A DNA stretch of 64,000 nt from Chryseosolibacter sp040902445 (GTDB lineage Bacteria > Bacteroidota > Bacteroidia > Cytophagales > Cyclobacteriaceae), in contig JBBDXJ010000288.1 in the NCBI GenBank assembly GCA_040902445.1, positions 1 through 64,000 on the forward strand. The letters run 5' to 3'. The notes under the pieces were generated by a model that saw only the letters and a list, made by a program, of their open reading frames with translations, was not told the origin of the DNA and did not search any database. Made by a program: the position numbers and the translations under genes. How positions within the stretch are numbered: position 1 is the stretch's first letter; every line of letters begins with the position of its first letter. Shown piece after piece: positions 33,024-41,791 of the stretch.

Positions 33024-33434
33024 ATGCAGGAAGTCGAAGAATTCATTATTAATCTTCCCAGGGATGAGCAAGTCATCCTGAAACGATTGCGCTCATTGAT
33101 CTTTCAGGCCGAGCCGCGCATTACCGAAAAGATCTCACTAGGCGTACCCTATTTCTCACGGCACCGCAGGTTGTTTTTTCTTTGGCCTGCTTCCGCAGTG
33201 CCCTGCCCGGAAATGCTCGACAAAAAGCCTGCTCCTCCAAAAGTAACCTTCGGGTTCTGCTATGGCAACCTGCTATCCAACGTACAGGGCCTTTTGATAA
33301 GTGAGGGACGCAAACAGGTTTATACAATCAAGGTTTCCTCCCTTGCAGATATCGATGAAAAACTTCTGTCGGAAGTTTTGAATGAGGCCGTGTTGATAGA
33401 TGATCAATTTTTCAGAAAAAAAAATAAAAAATGA
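33024..33434 (+). CDS. DUF1801/YdhG-like protein
   Basis: 136 aa. The sequence VEEFIINLPRDEQVILKRLR followed by RITEKISLGVPYFSRHRRLFFLWP and VTFGFCYGNLLSN is the DUF1801 (YdhG-like) pattern, a small alpha/beta fold of unknown biochemical role found with metal or stress genes. It ends 4 nt before the alkC start, so the two are probably one operon. The C-terminal tail is lysine-rich (RKKNKK). Confidence 0.85.
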   Translation: MQEVEEFIINLPRDEQVILKRLRSLIFQAEPRITEKISLGVPYFSRHRRLFFLWPASAVPCPEMLDKKPAPPKVTFGFCYGNLLSNVQGLLISEGRKQVYTIKVSSLADIDEKLLSEVLNEAVLIDDQFFRKKNKK

Positions 33435-33438
33435 CTTT

Positions 33439-34539
33439 ATGGCGACCGCATTGAAGTACATGTACAATCCATCTTTTTTCGATCGCCTTTGCCCGATATT
33501 GAAAGACCGCATACCAGGATTTGATTGCCGGGATTTTATTTTCCGGATTTTTAATAACGAATGGCCCGATCTGGAATTAAAAGAGCGGGTAAGACATATC
33601 AGCACTGTGCTGCACCATTTTTTATCCAAAGACTTTTCGGAGGCGACTCAACAGCTCATCGCGATATCCCAAACCTTGAAAAGCAGACATTTCCGCGAAC
33701 AGGGTTTTGAAAATATTTTTCTTGCAGATTACATAGAGGTGTTTGGGCTGGAGCATCCCGAAGAATCATTTCTTGCCCTCGAGGAAATCACAAAACTGGT
33801 TAGCGCAGAGTTTGCTCTCCGCCCTTTCATTGTTCGTTATCCGGGAAGAGCGATGGAGTATCTCTACAAATGGTCCCGGCATAAGGATGCGAACGTCCGG
33901 CGATTGTCGAGTGAAGGATCCCGCCCGCGGCTTCCATGGGCTATCGGTCTGCCGGATTTTAAAAAAGATCCTGCGCCAGCATTACCCATCCTGGAAAATC
34001 TCAGGGAAGATCCATCGGAATATGTTCGCCGAAGCGTGGCCAATCATTTAAATGATATCGCCAAAGACCATCCTGACATTGTAATTGAACTGGTGAAAAA
34101 ATGGCAGGGGAAACACCCGGGCACCGATTGGATCATCCGCCTTGGTTGCAGATCACTGCTGAAGAGCGGACACACACAGGCGCTGACATTACATGGATTT
34201 GATCCTGACAGCCAGGCCAGGATCAGGGAACTGTTGCTTCCCACGAAAGTGAAGATCGGTCAATACCTCGACTTTAAATTTGCGTTTATAAGCAAGGAGA
34301 AAAAGCCAACGAACTTCAGGTTGGAATACGCAATTGACTACCTGACCTCGACAGGGAAAACGTCAAGAAAGGTCTTCAAAATCTCGGAAAACCTTTTTCT
34401 TCCGGGAAAGCCGGTTACGATCCGGCGCAAACAATCCTTCAAGAATTTTACCACGCGCAAACACTTCAGGGGTAAGCACTTTCTCAGCATCCTTGCCAAC
34501 GGCAAAAAACTCGCCACGACAGAATTTATCGTGTGCTGA
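33439..34539 (+). CDS. AlkC-like DNA alkylation repair protein (HEAT-like repeats)
   Basis: 366 aa. Alpha-helical HEAT-like DNA glycosylase of the AlkC/AlkD superfamily, expected to remove 3-methyladenine-type lesions from DNA in the cytoplasm. Start chosen at the ATG at 33439 (MATALKYMYNPSFFDRLCPI), 4 nt after the previous stop; an in-frame ATG at 33400 would overlap that gene. Diagnostic stretches are FIVRYPGRAMEYLYKWSRH, VRRLSSEGSRPRLPW, the repeat LREDPSEYVRRSVANHLNDI, and GTDWIIRLGCRSLLKSG. A C-terminal Ig-like extension (about 270-366, KVKIGQYLDFKFAF, LEYAIDYLT) is typical of AlkC. It shares an operon with the DUF1801 gene. Confidence 0.9.
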   Translation: MATALKYMYNPSFFDRLCPILKDRIPGFDCRDFIFRIFNNEWPDLELKERVRHISTVLHHFLSKDFSEATQQLIAISQTLKSRHFREQGFENIFLADYIEVFGLEHPEESFLALEEITKLVSAEFALRPFIVRYPGRAMEYLYKWSRHKDANVRRLSSEGSRPRLPWAIGLPDFKKDPAPALPILENLREDPSEYVRRSVANHLNDIAKDHPDIVIELVKKWQGKHPGTDWIIRLGCRSLLKSGHTQALTLHGFDPDSQARIRELLLPTKVKIGQYLDFKFAFISKEKKPTNFRLEYAIDYLTSTGKTSRKVFKISENLFLPGKPVTIRRKQSFKNFTTRKHFRGKHFLSILANGKKLATTEFIVC

Positions 34540-34615
34540 AAATGTTCTGAAATCCTCGTTTTTATCAGTTTTTTTGCGTATATTATATCTTAGGTCCCCA
34601 CCCCCAACCTGGCAC

Positions 34616-35650
34616 CTAGACAACCCAAACATCCCCCTCCTTGAGTATCACAAATCCATCAGGCGCCAACTGATATTTTGCAATTGCCAGGTGGAGATCG
34701 TTCACGGGCTCATCCTCGCCATCGTCTGCGAGTGGAAAGGTACCAAAGTGCATGGCAATACTAGTCTCCGATCCTACATCCCGATGGATCTTTACTGATT
34801 CTTCCGGCGAAGTGTGAACCGGTGACATAAACCATCCAGGTTTATAAGCTCCTATGGGCAACATGGATAATTTTATCGGCCCGCACCGCGAACTGATTTC
34901 TTTGAAAGTATTTTCGTTGTATCCGGTATCTCCGGCGAAATAAATATTTCCCGCGGTGGTTTTGATCACATATCCACACCAAAGCGTTGCATCACGGTCG
35001 AGAAATCCGCGGCCGGAAAAATGTTGGGCTGGCACAGCCTGAATTTTCACGCGATTATCCAGGTCGAGTTCCTCCCACCAATCAACTTCCGAGGCGCCGG
35101 AAATAAAATTCTGATCAAGAAAACCTTTTACTCCCAATGGGGTAACAATCTTTGGATGGTGAGCGCCAAAGATCATTCGCATGCTCTGAATGTCCAGGTG
35201 GTCATAATGGTTATGTGTGAGAGCAACTACGTGTATCTTTGGAATGTCTTCGAATCTGATGCCTGGGAGTTTCATCCGTTTAGGACCGGCCCAGCTGAAT
35301 GGGCTTACCCTGCGGCTCCAGACCGGATCGGTCAGGATATTCAATCCATCCACCTGAATCAAAAAAGTTGAATGGTTGATAAACGTGATGCGGATTCCGT
35401 CTTTGTAATGACCGAGCGGATGTTTTCCATAATTTTCCGAAAGGTCTTTTTTCCATGGACCGAGCTTTCTACAGATCATCCATTTAAAAACCTCCATTCC
35501 ACCTTTCGCCTTGACGCCACCCGGGTTTATGAATGTAGCCCCATTAAAGTGATCAGAAGTTGGTCCGCGGTATTTTGGTCCTGATATATACATGCCGATC
35601 CCGATCATGATCAGGGGTATTGCGAGGAAGAATCCGGCTATCAGGAGCAT
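34616..35650 (-). CDS. MBL-fold metallohydrolase, NAPE-PLD/UlaG-like
   Basis: 344 aa. An N-terminal hydrophobic anchor (MLLIAGFFLAIPLIMIGIGM) tethers a metallo-beta-lactamase-fold domain. The metal motif THNHYDHLD is near 145, AGDTGYNE near 225, MLPIGAY..PGWFMSPVHTSPEE near 255-275 and MHFGTFPL near 290. FNGATFINPGG and the PKRMKLPGI segment match the N-acyl-phosphatidylethanolamine phospholipase D-like branch (COG2220). The natural substrate is not known. It converges with alkC; its own start is 25 bp past a terminator of the neighbouring operon. Confidence 0.88.
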   Translation of the reverse strand: MLLIAGFFLAIPLIMIGIGMYISGPKYRGPTSDHFNGATFINPGGVKAKGGMEVFKWMICRKLGPWKKDLSENYGKHPLGHYKDGIRITFINHSTFLIQVDGLNILTDPVWSRRVSPFSWAGPKRMKLPGIRFEDIPKIHVVALTHNHYDHLDIQSMRMIFGAHHPKIVTPLGVKGFLDQNFISGASEVDWWEELDLDNRVKIQAVPAQHFSGRGFLDRDATLWCGYVIKTTAGNIYFAGDTGYNENTFKEISSRCGPIKLSMLPIGAYKPGWFMSPVHTSPEESVKIHRDVGSETSIAMHFGTFPLADDGEDEPVNDLHLAIAKYQLAPDGFVILKEGDVWVV

Positions 35651-35669
35651 TTTAAAAAATTTATAGTCT

Positions 35670-35698
35670 AAAAAAAAAGGAGTCGGGTGACTCCTTTT
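35670..35698 (-). terminator. Intrinsic terminator after the paralogous pair
   Basis: On the reverse strand AAAAGGAGTC-ACCC-GACTCCTTTT, a perfect 10-bp stem with a tetraloop, followed by more Ts (nine in all). It lies between the stop at 35717 and the next gene, ending the two-gene unit 37136-35717. Confidence 0.93.
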
Positions 35699-35716
35699 CT
35701 GTTAAATAGTTTCCTG

Positions 35717-36316
35717 TTACTGGGCCAGCTTCGTTATTTGGGATAGGGGTATGGTATTGGCCATTTTGATGACTTCTTCTTCACTTGTGTTGGGTGCGGT
35801 AAAGGTCAGCAGTGATGAACCGATCGGCACCTGCAAGGTATAATCCGTTCTTTTGGTTTCTTCGTCTACGGTCTTTTGCAGCATGCCCTTATAGCCATCG
35901 ACCTTTATTACTTTTTGAGTTCCATCCCCGGAGTTACCCATGAATGGAATTGAAAGAATGGCATTGATAGAGGCAACCATTGGCGAATTACTCATCAGGT
36001 CAAGGTCAAATCTTTTCTCTTCGGTGCCATAGTCACGGTGAACGATTACACCGGCAAGGCCTGTGTTTGCTGTTATATTGTCGTTGGCGCTATTCGAAGC
36101 CAGGGCCCCCATTTTTGCAGGCAGCATTTTAAGCACTTCTTTGCCGATAGCCATATCGAGATCATTGAGCACCTGTTGCATTGCAAACCTTGCATCTTCC
36201 AGATTTCCTCCGGCATATGAATTGCGCGCCGTGGTTATATTTTTGTTGAAGTCTTGTGAAAAAGCAGCGGCTGACACCGATGATATTATTATAAAAAAAG
36301 ATAATATTTTTTTCAT
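35717..36316 (-). CDS. Exported protein of unknown function, second of a paralogous pair
   Basis: 199 aa with signal peptide MKKILSFFIIISSVSAAAFS. It shares its layout with the 266-aa protein encoded just upstream: a helical segment (ARNSYAGGNLEDARFAMQQV, LDMAIGKEVLKMLPAKM), a strand-rich middle (GVIVHRDYGTEEKRFDLD), NSPMVASINAIL, and a closing LPVGSS-like strand pair followed by a helix (IPLSQITKLAQ). Homology to the neighbour is clear by eye though identity is low. Operon partner 19 bp upstream. No family recognised. Confidence 0.85.
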   Translation of the reverse strand: MKKILSFFIIISSVSAAAFSQDFNKNITTARNSYAGGNLEDARFAMQQVLNDLDMAIGKEVLKMLPAKMGALASNSANDNITANTGLAGVIVHRDYGTEEKRFDLDLMSNSPMVASINAILSIPFMGNSGDGTQKVIKVDGYKGMLQKTVDEETKRTDYTLQVPIGSSLLTFTAPNTSEEEVIKMANTIPLSQITKLAQ

Positions 36317-36335
36317 TGTTGTATGATTTTGAGAA

Positions 36336-37136
36336 CTACTTCTCTCCTAACATCTTTTTGATTCCATCTATATCAAAGGCATTTGCCGCAGCCAACATTT
36401 CCTGTTCGGTGGCAAAGTTCACCCCTTCCCAGACTATTAAAGAAGTCTGCCCCAGTGGCACACTCAGTTTGTATCCGGAACTCTCATCGTATTCAATAAT
36501 GGCTTTATGGCCCCCCACTTTTGTCTGTTTCCAGTTTTGCTCACCATTGGTGGTTTGCGCATAGCCGCCATTGGCCATATACATGTTGATGGCGCTCATC
36601 CACGCGGAGTTATTCGCCACAGTTGCGCGCAGCTCCTTCTCATCTTTGAGATATTCCCGGTGGATTGTTAACCCTGACCATCCATAGCCGGAGCTTGTAA
36701 CCTGGTCTGCTTCCTGAACTTTATCAAGGCCACTAACAGACGAGGGCATGGTCTCTAAAACTTTTTTGCCAATTTCCATCTCTACCCCAAGCATTGCTTG
36801 CTGGACGGCGTAGCGGGCCTCCCCATAACTGCCCGCCTTATAAGATGTTTCTGCGTCTGCGAGATTCTGTTTGACGTCCGGAGGGGTTGATATCAATCCT
36901 CCTCCCCCCTTGTTCGACGGGTGGGATTTAGACTGGGAACTATTAGCGGATTCGTCGCTGGTATTTCCTGTCTGGGTATCATCGCTGATACCCGCTTTTT
37001 CCTTTGCCTTTTTCTCAAGAGCTTTTGATGCTGCCTGATCCGCCTTTTGCTTTAGTTTGTTCACAAATCCCTGTGCACCCGCCGGGGAAGCAAAAAGCAC
37101 AGCGACTAAGCATGCCAGTAAGAGTTTCATTTTCAT
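36336..37136 (-). CDS. Exported protein of unknown function, first of a paralogous pair
   Basis: 266 aa. Signal peptide MKMKLLLACLVAVLFASPAGAQ, then a charged helical section (KLKQKADQAASKALEKKAKEK), a Ser/Asn/Gly-rich linker (about 50-80) and the domain shared with its neighbour: SYKAGSYGEARYAVQQAMLG, MEIGKKVLETMP, YGWSGLTIHREYLKDEKELR, NNSAWMSAINMYMANGG, HKAIIEYDESSGYKLSVPLG. Compared with the partner it has the extra N-terminal helix and linker. Family unknown; the pair likely arose by gene duplication. Confidence 0.85.
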   Translation of the reverse strand: MKMKLLLACLVAVLFASPAGAQGFVNKLKQKADQAASKALEKKAKEKAGISDDTQTGNTSDESANSSQSKSHPSNKGGGGLISTPPDVKQNLADAETSYKAGSYGEARYAVQQAMLGVEMEIGKKVLETMPSSVSGLDKVQEADQVTSSGYGWSGLTIHREYLKDEKELRATVANNSAWMSAINMYMANGGYAQTTNGEQNWKQTKVGGHKAIIEYDESSGYKLSVPLGQTSLIVWEGVNFATEQEMLAAANAFDIDGIKKMLGEK

Positions 37137-37387
37137 AAGTCGTGGTGTTTACTTAAGCAAAATACACATTTACCGATTTGCGTTTACTGGAAACTGGAAA
37201 AATTTTAATCTTAACAGATGATCATTAGCAGCACGCGCCCGATCCGGTTGTTCGGGGGACGGTCTAACTCCTGGCAAAACATTCCGGCTGCTGCCGATGA
37301 TTTTGAGCAATGAATGAAGGCGTGTGATATTATCCTGAAGAATGATACGAGGATAGGCAAAGTTCCTCAACCAAAATGAAAAAAATA

Positions 37388-38107
37388 TCAGGAAGCGCTG
37401 AGAACCACATTGACCCTGGTATAGAAAACCGTGGTGCTTCCCTCCAAACTCGAATCAGTGCCCACAATTAACCAAAGCACTCCTTCCGAATTCGTCTTTG
37501 CGATGTAACGGGAATTTGCCATGGTGTTGTTGCGTGTAATCACCGCATAACCCGCACTGTTTGCGGGTGTGGCGATGTCGCCCAGGGTAATAACATCCTC
37601 GCCTGCAATTCCTGCGTCTCCTTTGTCAATGTTAAGAACATAATTCCCTGCATCAATAACGCTTTTTGGTTCGATATGCGTTGCGCCGGCTTTTAGATAT
37701 ACAGAACCACCGGTGGAAAGGGGGCTATTGAGATTTGAGGCCAGTTCAACGGTGAAGGTGATAGTATAATCAGTATTGGGTTTTAATTGATCCACCTTCT
37801 TTTTAAGATACATGAAAAGATCCTTGTTCAGATTTTTACCTGAAAGCATGAGGGATCTTTTTGTCAGAAGTGATTCGGGAACGTCATCGGTATATGCGTA
37901 TCGAAGATCAAATAAAATAGAATGGTCAGGTCCGGCGGGATAATCTGCAAAGCCATGCTCCCAACCTTGTTCACCCTGACTAAAATCAAAATCTGTTGAG
38001 AAGATCAGCAGGGGAGCCTGGTCATTCTCATCAAGACTGCAAGACGACAAAACCGCAAAAAAAATCACGAAAAACGCTTTCCTACACAGTTTCATAATCA
38101 TTTCCAT
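37388..38107 (-). CDS. Lipoprotein of unknown function
   Basis: 239 aa. A lipobox VLSSC places the lipidated cysteine at residue 23 (MEMIMKLCRKAFFVIFFAVLSSC); alternative ATGs 6 or 12 nt later would also keep it. The mature part is beta-rich: FSTDFDFSQGEQGWEHGFADY (reminiscent of carbohydrate-binding or concanavalin-like lectin openings), TDYTITFTVELASN, SSLEGSTTVFYTRVNVVLS. An AGGTGA sits just before the start. The Cys with acidic residues after it (CSLDEN) suits outer-membrane and possibly surface exposure. No family recognised. Confidence 0.82.
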   Translation of the reverse strand: MEMIMKLCRKAFFVIFFAVLSSCSLDENDQAPLLIFSTDFDFSQGEQGWEHGFADYPAGPDHSILFDLRYAYTDDVPESLLTKRSLMLSGKNLNKDLFMYLKKKVDQLKPNTDYTITFTVELASNLNSPLSTGGSVYLKAGATHIEPKSVIDAGNYVLNIDKGDAGIAGEDVITLGDIATPANSAGYAVITRNNTMANSRYIAKTNSEGVLWLIVGTDSSLEGSTTVFYTRVNVVLSAS

Positions 38108-38278
38108 TCACCTGCATAGACACCGGCTGGGACGGAATGGTTGGAAATTACGAATTAATACCGGGTTTATGCGCCATGGCGACCTGTTTGGCCAGAAAGA
38201 AATAAAAAATTGGAAAATTCGTCTTTTTTATAAACCCTCCCGAACATTCATCGTTTTCACACGGCAGCCCCTACATTT

Positions 38279-39454
38279 ATGATTGATTCTACCCAAACAA
38301 GAAACTTTCCATTTAAATCAGTCTTAAGCCTGAATTTGCTGATTGAATATTGGGAAAAAGCAATAAAATCCGGCACAGTGCCTTTTGGTGAGCCTTTGTT
38401 AAACCATATCCACAGTGCGCCCGAACTGAAAGAACCCATTTCCGATCTTTCTGTTTTAGAAAAGCACCGCGACCTGATCAACTATCTGATGTCGGCGGTG
38501 ATCGCTCCCGCGCAAACGGACGAATTAGCGGCGGCAACAATCCCATATCAGTTTGTATCGTTTTTCGAAACACAGGCATTTCAAAAGACCCTGGATCTTG
38601 ACCAGATAGATAAGTCTGCGATCATCAATATTCCGGGAAACGACATGGTTGTTGGCAAAACCATTCAGGCTTGTCTGCTTATCCTTCATCAATTTTACAA
38701 TGTCAGGATCAACTTTGATAAACCTATACTCTTTACCATTCGCAATCCCGTAAACGGCCTCGATAAAGTTTACAAAATCGAAATTGGCCGTCAATTTATT
38801 GAGATCGTGAAAAAGCGGGAGCTTCGCCCTATCGACCCGCGAATAATAAAATTTTTAACCGAAAAGGTCTACGATGTCGACCTTTGGCTTCAATACTTAC
38901 GTCCGGAAGATTTTGAGTTCCACGGGTTTTTGATCATGAGAATGGTCGATGTCACAGAACAGGAAATGGTATCGTCTATCAAATACGATCTGCTGGAGAA
39001 GAACGCCGTCTCCCGTAAGGAAAGCTTCACCTCTATTCAACACAAACTCCGTTCGATTTTCGGGATGCCCGAGATCAGATTGGGCCTGGCGTATTTCGAT
39101 TCTAATAACAATATTATTCTCAGCACAGACCAGGACCGCGAGTGTTGGAAAAGCCTTGCAGACAATGGTGATCCGGAAAATAACTGCGAAAATTATAACG
39201 GTTCAGTTTACGAGCGCAGCTGGATGGAGAAACGTTATATTACTGTTGAAGACCTGGAAGCGTATCCATTCAAGAGCGTTGTTGAAGAGTCGTTGCTGGC
39301 AAACGGAATAAAGAACATTCTGCTCGCACCGTTGATTGACGAAGGAGAAACCATTGGGATGCTGGAGCTGGCCACACCCAACACGGGACAATTAAATCCG
39401 ATCCTGTCTTCGGCGTCGTGTACGAGAAGAGGAAGGATTTTGAAAACAGCCTGA
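38279..39454 (+). CDS. GAF-domain protein, 5' part of a frameshifted gene
   Basis: 391 codons before the frame closes. Opens MIDSTQTRNFPFKSVLSLNL. Residues about 245-380 are GAF-like (SIFGMPEIRLGLAYFDSNNN, NGIKNILLAPLIDEGETIGM, LELATPNTGQLNPILSS). The frame then runs into ASCTRRGRILKTA and a TGA, while the next frame continues with VYEKRKDFENSLSMINNMIS, the expected helix. So one ancestral gene of about 611 codons (38279-40113) is split. GAF proteins of this shape occur in Bacteroidota as cytoplasmic sensors of unknown ligand. If the shift is real, this half still has the whole GAF domain. Confidence 0.7.
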   Translation: MIDSTQTRNFPFKSVLSLNLLIEYWEKAIKSGTVPFGEPLLNHIHSAPELKEPISDLSVLEKHRDLINYLMSAVIAPAQTDELAAATIPYQFVSFFETQAFQKTLDLDQIDKSAIINIPGNDMVVGKTIQACLLILHQFYNVRINFDKPILFTIRNPVNGLDKVYKIEIGRQFIEIVKKRELRPIDPRIIKFLTEKVYDVDLWLQYLRPEDFEFHGFLIMRMVDVTEQEMVSSIKYDLLEKNAVSRKESFTSIQHKLRSIFGMPEIRLGLAYFDSNNNIILSTDQDRECWKSLADNGDPENNCENYNGSVYERSWMEKRYITVEDLEAYPFKSVVEESLLANGIKNILLAPLIDEGETIGMLELATPNTGQLNPILSSASCTRRGRILKTA

Positions 39455-40113
39455 GCATGATCAATAATATGATCAGTGCCTGTCTCAATGAAGCACAGAT
39501 CGCCGCGCAGGAAATGTTTCCACATTATTTCGAGAAATATCAAACAGATGGCATTGAGTATACCATATACCTGGGAAGTTCGCTGACAAAGAATAAACAT
39601 TTCAATACCTTTTACCTTAAAAACTTCCGCTTGTGGCAGCTATTGACCACTTGTGAGATCGAAAAAAGAATGGCGCAGCTGAAACCGGACTTAACGATAG
39701 ACCTTGATATAACCCAGCTTATTCTTGTTCATGACCAGGCCCTCTCTATCAGATTCAGGCCGGATGAAAAACAGTTTGACGTGGATGGCGCTTACGATAT
39801 CCGTTATGAGATCATCAAAAAGCGGATCGACAAAGCAACGGTGAAAACCACTGGTGAAAGGCTAACGCAACCCGGGAAAATTGCAGTTATATATAACCAG
39901 CCAAAAGTCGAAGAAGAATATAAGCGGTATTTTGAATACCTCGCGTCCAAAAACGTCATCAGCAATAAGGTTGAGGAACTTGAATTGGAAGAACTACCCG
40001 GTGCAAATGGATTAAGAGCGCTGAGGGTGGAGGTGACAAAAATGGAAAAACTTTCGAAACTCAGTTCAAGAGATTTAATCAGGGACATTGAACTTGTGCT
40101 GCAATTACAATGA
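39418..40113 (+). CDS. GAF-domain protein, 3' part of a frameshifted gene
   Basis: 231 codons from a GTG at 39418, overlapping the 5' part by 37 nt in the -1 frame. Sequence continues the GAF protein: FENSLSMINNMISACLNEAQ, then FPHYFEKYQTDGIEYTIYLG, VHDQALSIRFRPDEKQFDVD, and a basic and acidic helical tail to DLIRDIELVLQLQ. There is no ribosome-binding site of its own worth noting and no slippery heptamer at the junction, so a simple indel (mutation or assembly error) is likelier than programmed frameshifting. Confidence 0.7.
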   Translation: MYEKRKDFENSLSMINNMISACLNEAQIAAQEMFPHYFEKYQTDGIEYTIYLGSSLTKNKHFNTFYLKNFRLWQLLTTCEIEKRMAQLKPDLTIDLDITQLILVHDQALSIRFRPDEKQFDVDGAYDIRYEIIKKRIDKATVKTTGERLTQPGKIAVIYNQPKVEEEYKRYFEYLASKNVISNKVEELELEELPGANGLRALRVEVTKMEKLSKLSSRDLIRDIELVLQLQ

Positions 40114-40151
40114 TTTAAAAGTGTAAATTGTTCTGCCAAGCTTCCTTGCAG

Positions 40152-40349
40152 ATGAATAAAGGTGCTCTTATTTTTTTATTGGTTTTCGTCCTTGCTTCCT
40201 GTAAAGAGATCTCCTTTCGGGAACCACAGCCCAAGGGTCGGAGGATGGAAAACGAAACTTTATATCACATTGATCCAACGGCCTCCAAACTGGTTGAGTT
40301 GATTGAAAAAGGCTATTTCACTCAAACCAAACTAAAAAAAATTCCCTAA
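40152..40349 (+). CDS. Small lipoprotein
   Basis: 65 aa from the ATG at 40152. MNKGALIFLLVFVLASCKEI has a lipobox LASC with lipidated Cys at 17. The following SFREPQPKGRR resembles, from memory, the opening of a Cytophagales lipoprotein family with ..EPQP.G.K after the cysteine, but the rest (KLVELIEKGYFTQTKLKKIP) is short, so it may be a truncated relative. Its TAA stop overlaps the TAG of the convergent prsW-like gene (plus 40347-40349, minus 40346-40348). Confidence 0.65.
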   Translation: MNKGALIFLLVFVLASCKEISFREPQPKGRRMENETLYHIDPTASKLVELIEKGYFTQTKLKKIP

Positions 40350-41056
40350 TCCTGCTCCCTGTTTACGGGGATAAAAGGCGATGACTGTTGATGAAGCCGG
40401 ATGGCGCTTCTCGATAAGAAAAAACCGACAACAAGTGAAAGGATTGCGCCCAGCCAAATACCTGCCCAAACGCCCTTGACCTGTGCAATAAACCAAAAGT
40501 AGTCATAGGCGCCATGGAAAAAAGTTGCGGTTAAAAGTGCAGCGAGGGTGTAAAACAATTTTTTGGTTGGTGAGAATTTGGCTTTCCCTAAAAAGAATCC
40601 CATCAATACGCCAAAAATTGCATGCGCCGGAACCGCGGTGAACATTCTTAGAATTCCGGTCTCATAACCATATTGAAAAACGTAAACTACATTCTCCAAT
40701 GAAGCAAATCCCATACTCACCATGACGGCGTACACGATACCATCAAAAGGCTCGTTAAAATTTTTGTTGGGGAATAAAATTAATCTTACAAATAAGAATT
40801 TGGAGAATTCCTCCACCAGGGCAACTTTAAAAAAGGCGGAATAAAACTCATCAACTACATCATGGGCGCGCAACACAAAAAGCACATTCACTGGCCAGCT
40901 GATCATCAGAGTGACCATAGTGCTGAAGATCCCATAAATAAAACTCATCAACAGCAGGGATAACGGCTCGCGTTCATGCTTGTCTTTAAGGTAGATGTAC
41001 AGGATAATCGCAGCTCCCGGGGCCAGGGCCAGGCCGAGAAGTTGAAACACCTCCAT
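40346..41056 (-). CDS. prsW: PrsW-family intramembrane protease
   Basis: 236 aa polytopic membrane protein. PrsW in Bacillus cleaves an anti-sigma factor; other members are poorly known. Conserved glutamic-protease motifs are visible: EE at residues 82-83 (VALVEEFSKF), FDGIVYAVMVSMGFASLEN (Glu121-Asn122), VPAHAIFGVLMGFFLG (His145) and FFHGAYDYF (His181). About seven hydrophobic helices. It is downstream of the thioredoxin-like gene (23-bp gap, same strand). Its target here is unknown. Confidence 0.88.
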   Translation of the reverse strand: MEVFQLLGLALAPGAAIILYIYLKDKHEREPLSLLLMSFIYGIFSTMVTLMISWPVNVLFVLRAHDVVDEFYSAFFKVALVEEFSKFLFVRLILFPNKNFNEPFDGIVYAVMVSMGFASLENVVYVFQYGYETGILRMFTAVPAHAIFGVLMGFFLGKAKFSPTKKLFYTLAALLTATFFHGAYDYFWFIAQVKGVWAGIWLGAILSLVVGFFLSRSAIRLHQQSSPFIPVNREQD

Positions 41057-41079
41057 GGTGTACGGGTTAGGTTATAGGG

Positions 41080-41622
41080 TCATTCAATATGTTCTTCGAT
41101 GGCCTCCATTTTAGCTTCGTCATACTTACCAGAGGTTGCGTATACGATCTTGCCTTGTGGATCCAATACGAAGAAATAAGGAATATCTTTCTTTTCAAAA
41201 TCAAGGGCCTCTTTATAGGTTTTCAATTCACCTTTATAAAATAAAACATAGGGCAATAATTGAGGATCTATGTTTTTTGCAGCCTTGCGTTTGGCAGTAC
41301 CGGTTGCCGCAGCATTCACCCCCGTAAACATGGGCACAAAATAAACGTTAACATCATAGCTGAACCCCGAGAACAGTCCATTTGTCTTTTGAATAAACTT
41401 GCCAAAAACGGGTTGAAACCAAGAGTTCAACTCGTCTTCTGATTTTTTAGAATAAGCCAGCCCGATCAAGGTAAACTTACCCTGACCACTTTCCGGCAAC
41501 ATGACTTTCTTGTCATCCACTGTTTCGGCTGTCATGGAGGGAAATGTTTTGCCGATCACCTGCCCGGAGGCAATGGCAACGGCGGAGAGTAATAAGATCG
41601 AGGCAACCAGAATGGTTTTCAT
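41080..41622 (-). CDS. Exported thioredoxin-fold (ATP10/redoxin-like) protein
   Basis: 180 aa from the ATG at 41622, which begins a signal peptide (MKTILVASILLLSAVAIASG); a longer frame to 41712 adds no sensible sequence. The body GKTFPSMTAETVDDKKVMLP, KFTLIGLAYSKKSEDELNSW, IPYFFVLDPQGKIVYATSGK has the thioredoxin-fold rhythm of redoxins and the ATP10-like group. There is no CxxC in the active-site position (AYSKKSED instead), so a redox role is unlikely and a scaffold role is possible. Confidence 0.8.
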   Translation of the reverse strand: MKTILVASILLLSAVAIASGQVIGKTFPSMTAETVDDKKVMLPESGQGKFTLIGLAYSKKSEDELNSWFQPVFGKFIQKTNGLFSGFSYDVNVYFVPMFTGVNAAATGTAKRKAAKNIDPQLLPYVLFYKGELKTYKEALDFEKKDIPYFFVLDPQGKIVYATSGKYDEAKMEAIEEHIE

Positions 41623-41791
41623 AAATAAGCAGGTTAATATTTTTTCATTATATGCAACGATCAAATCCGAAAGGCGGTATTGTAAAGCATAAAAAATTTG
41701 GACTATCCTCATTCATTCTACATCCCGGCCATATTTAACTGTAGCCGTGCAATATGTACTTTCTATGGGTGATATGTAACCCGATTTCGAT

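Noticed and set aside
37190..37330. Possible tRNA or structured RNA around 37210-37290
   Set aside because: GC-rich phrases are present, but no cloverleaf, no T-loop TTCGA and no CCA region could be folded.
39418..39454. Programmed -1 frameshifting in the GAF gene
   Set aside because: No X-XXY-YYZ slippery heptamer or strong downstream hairpin is visible in the overlap.
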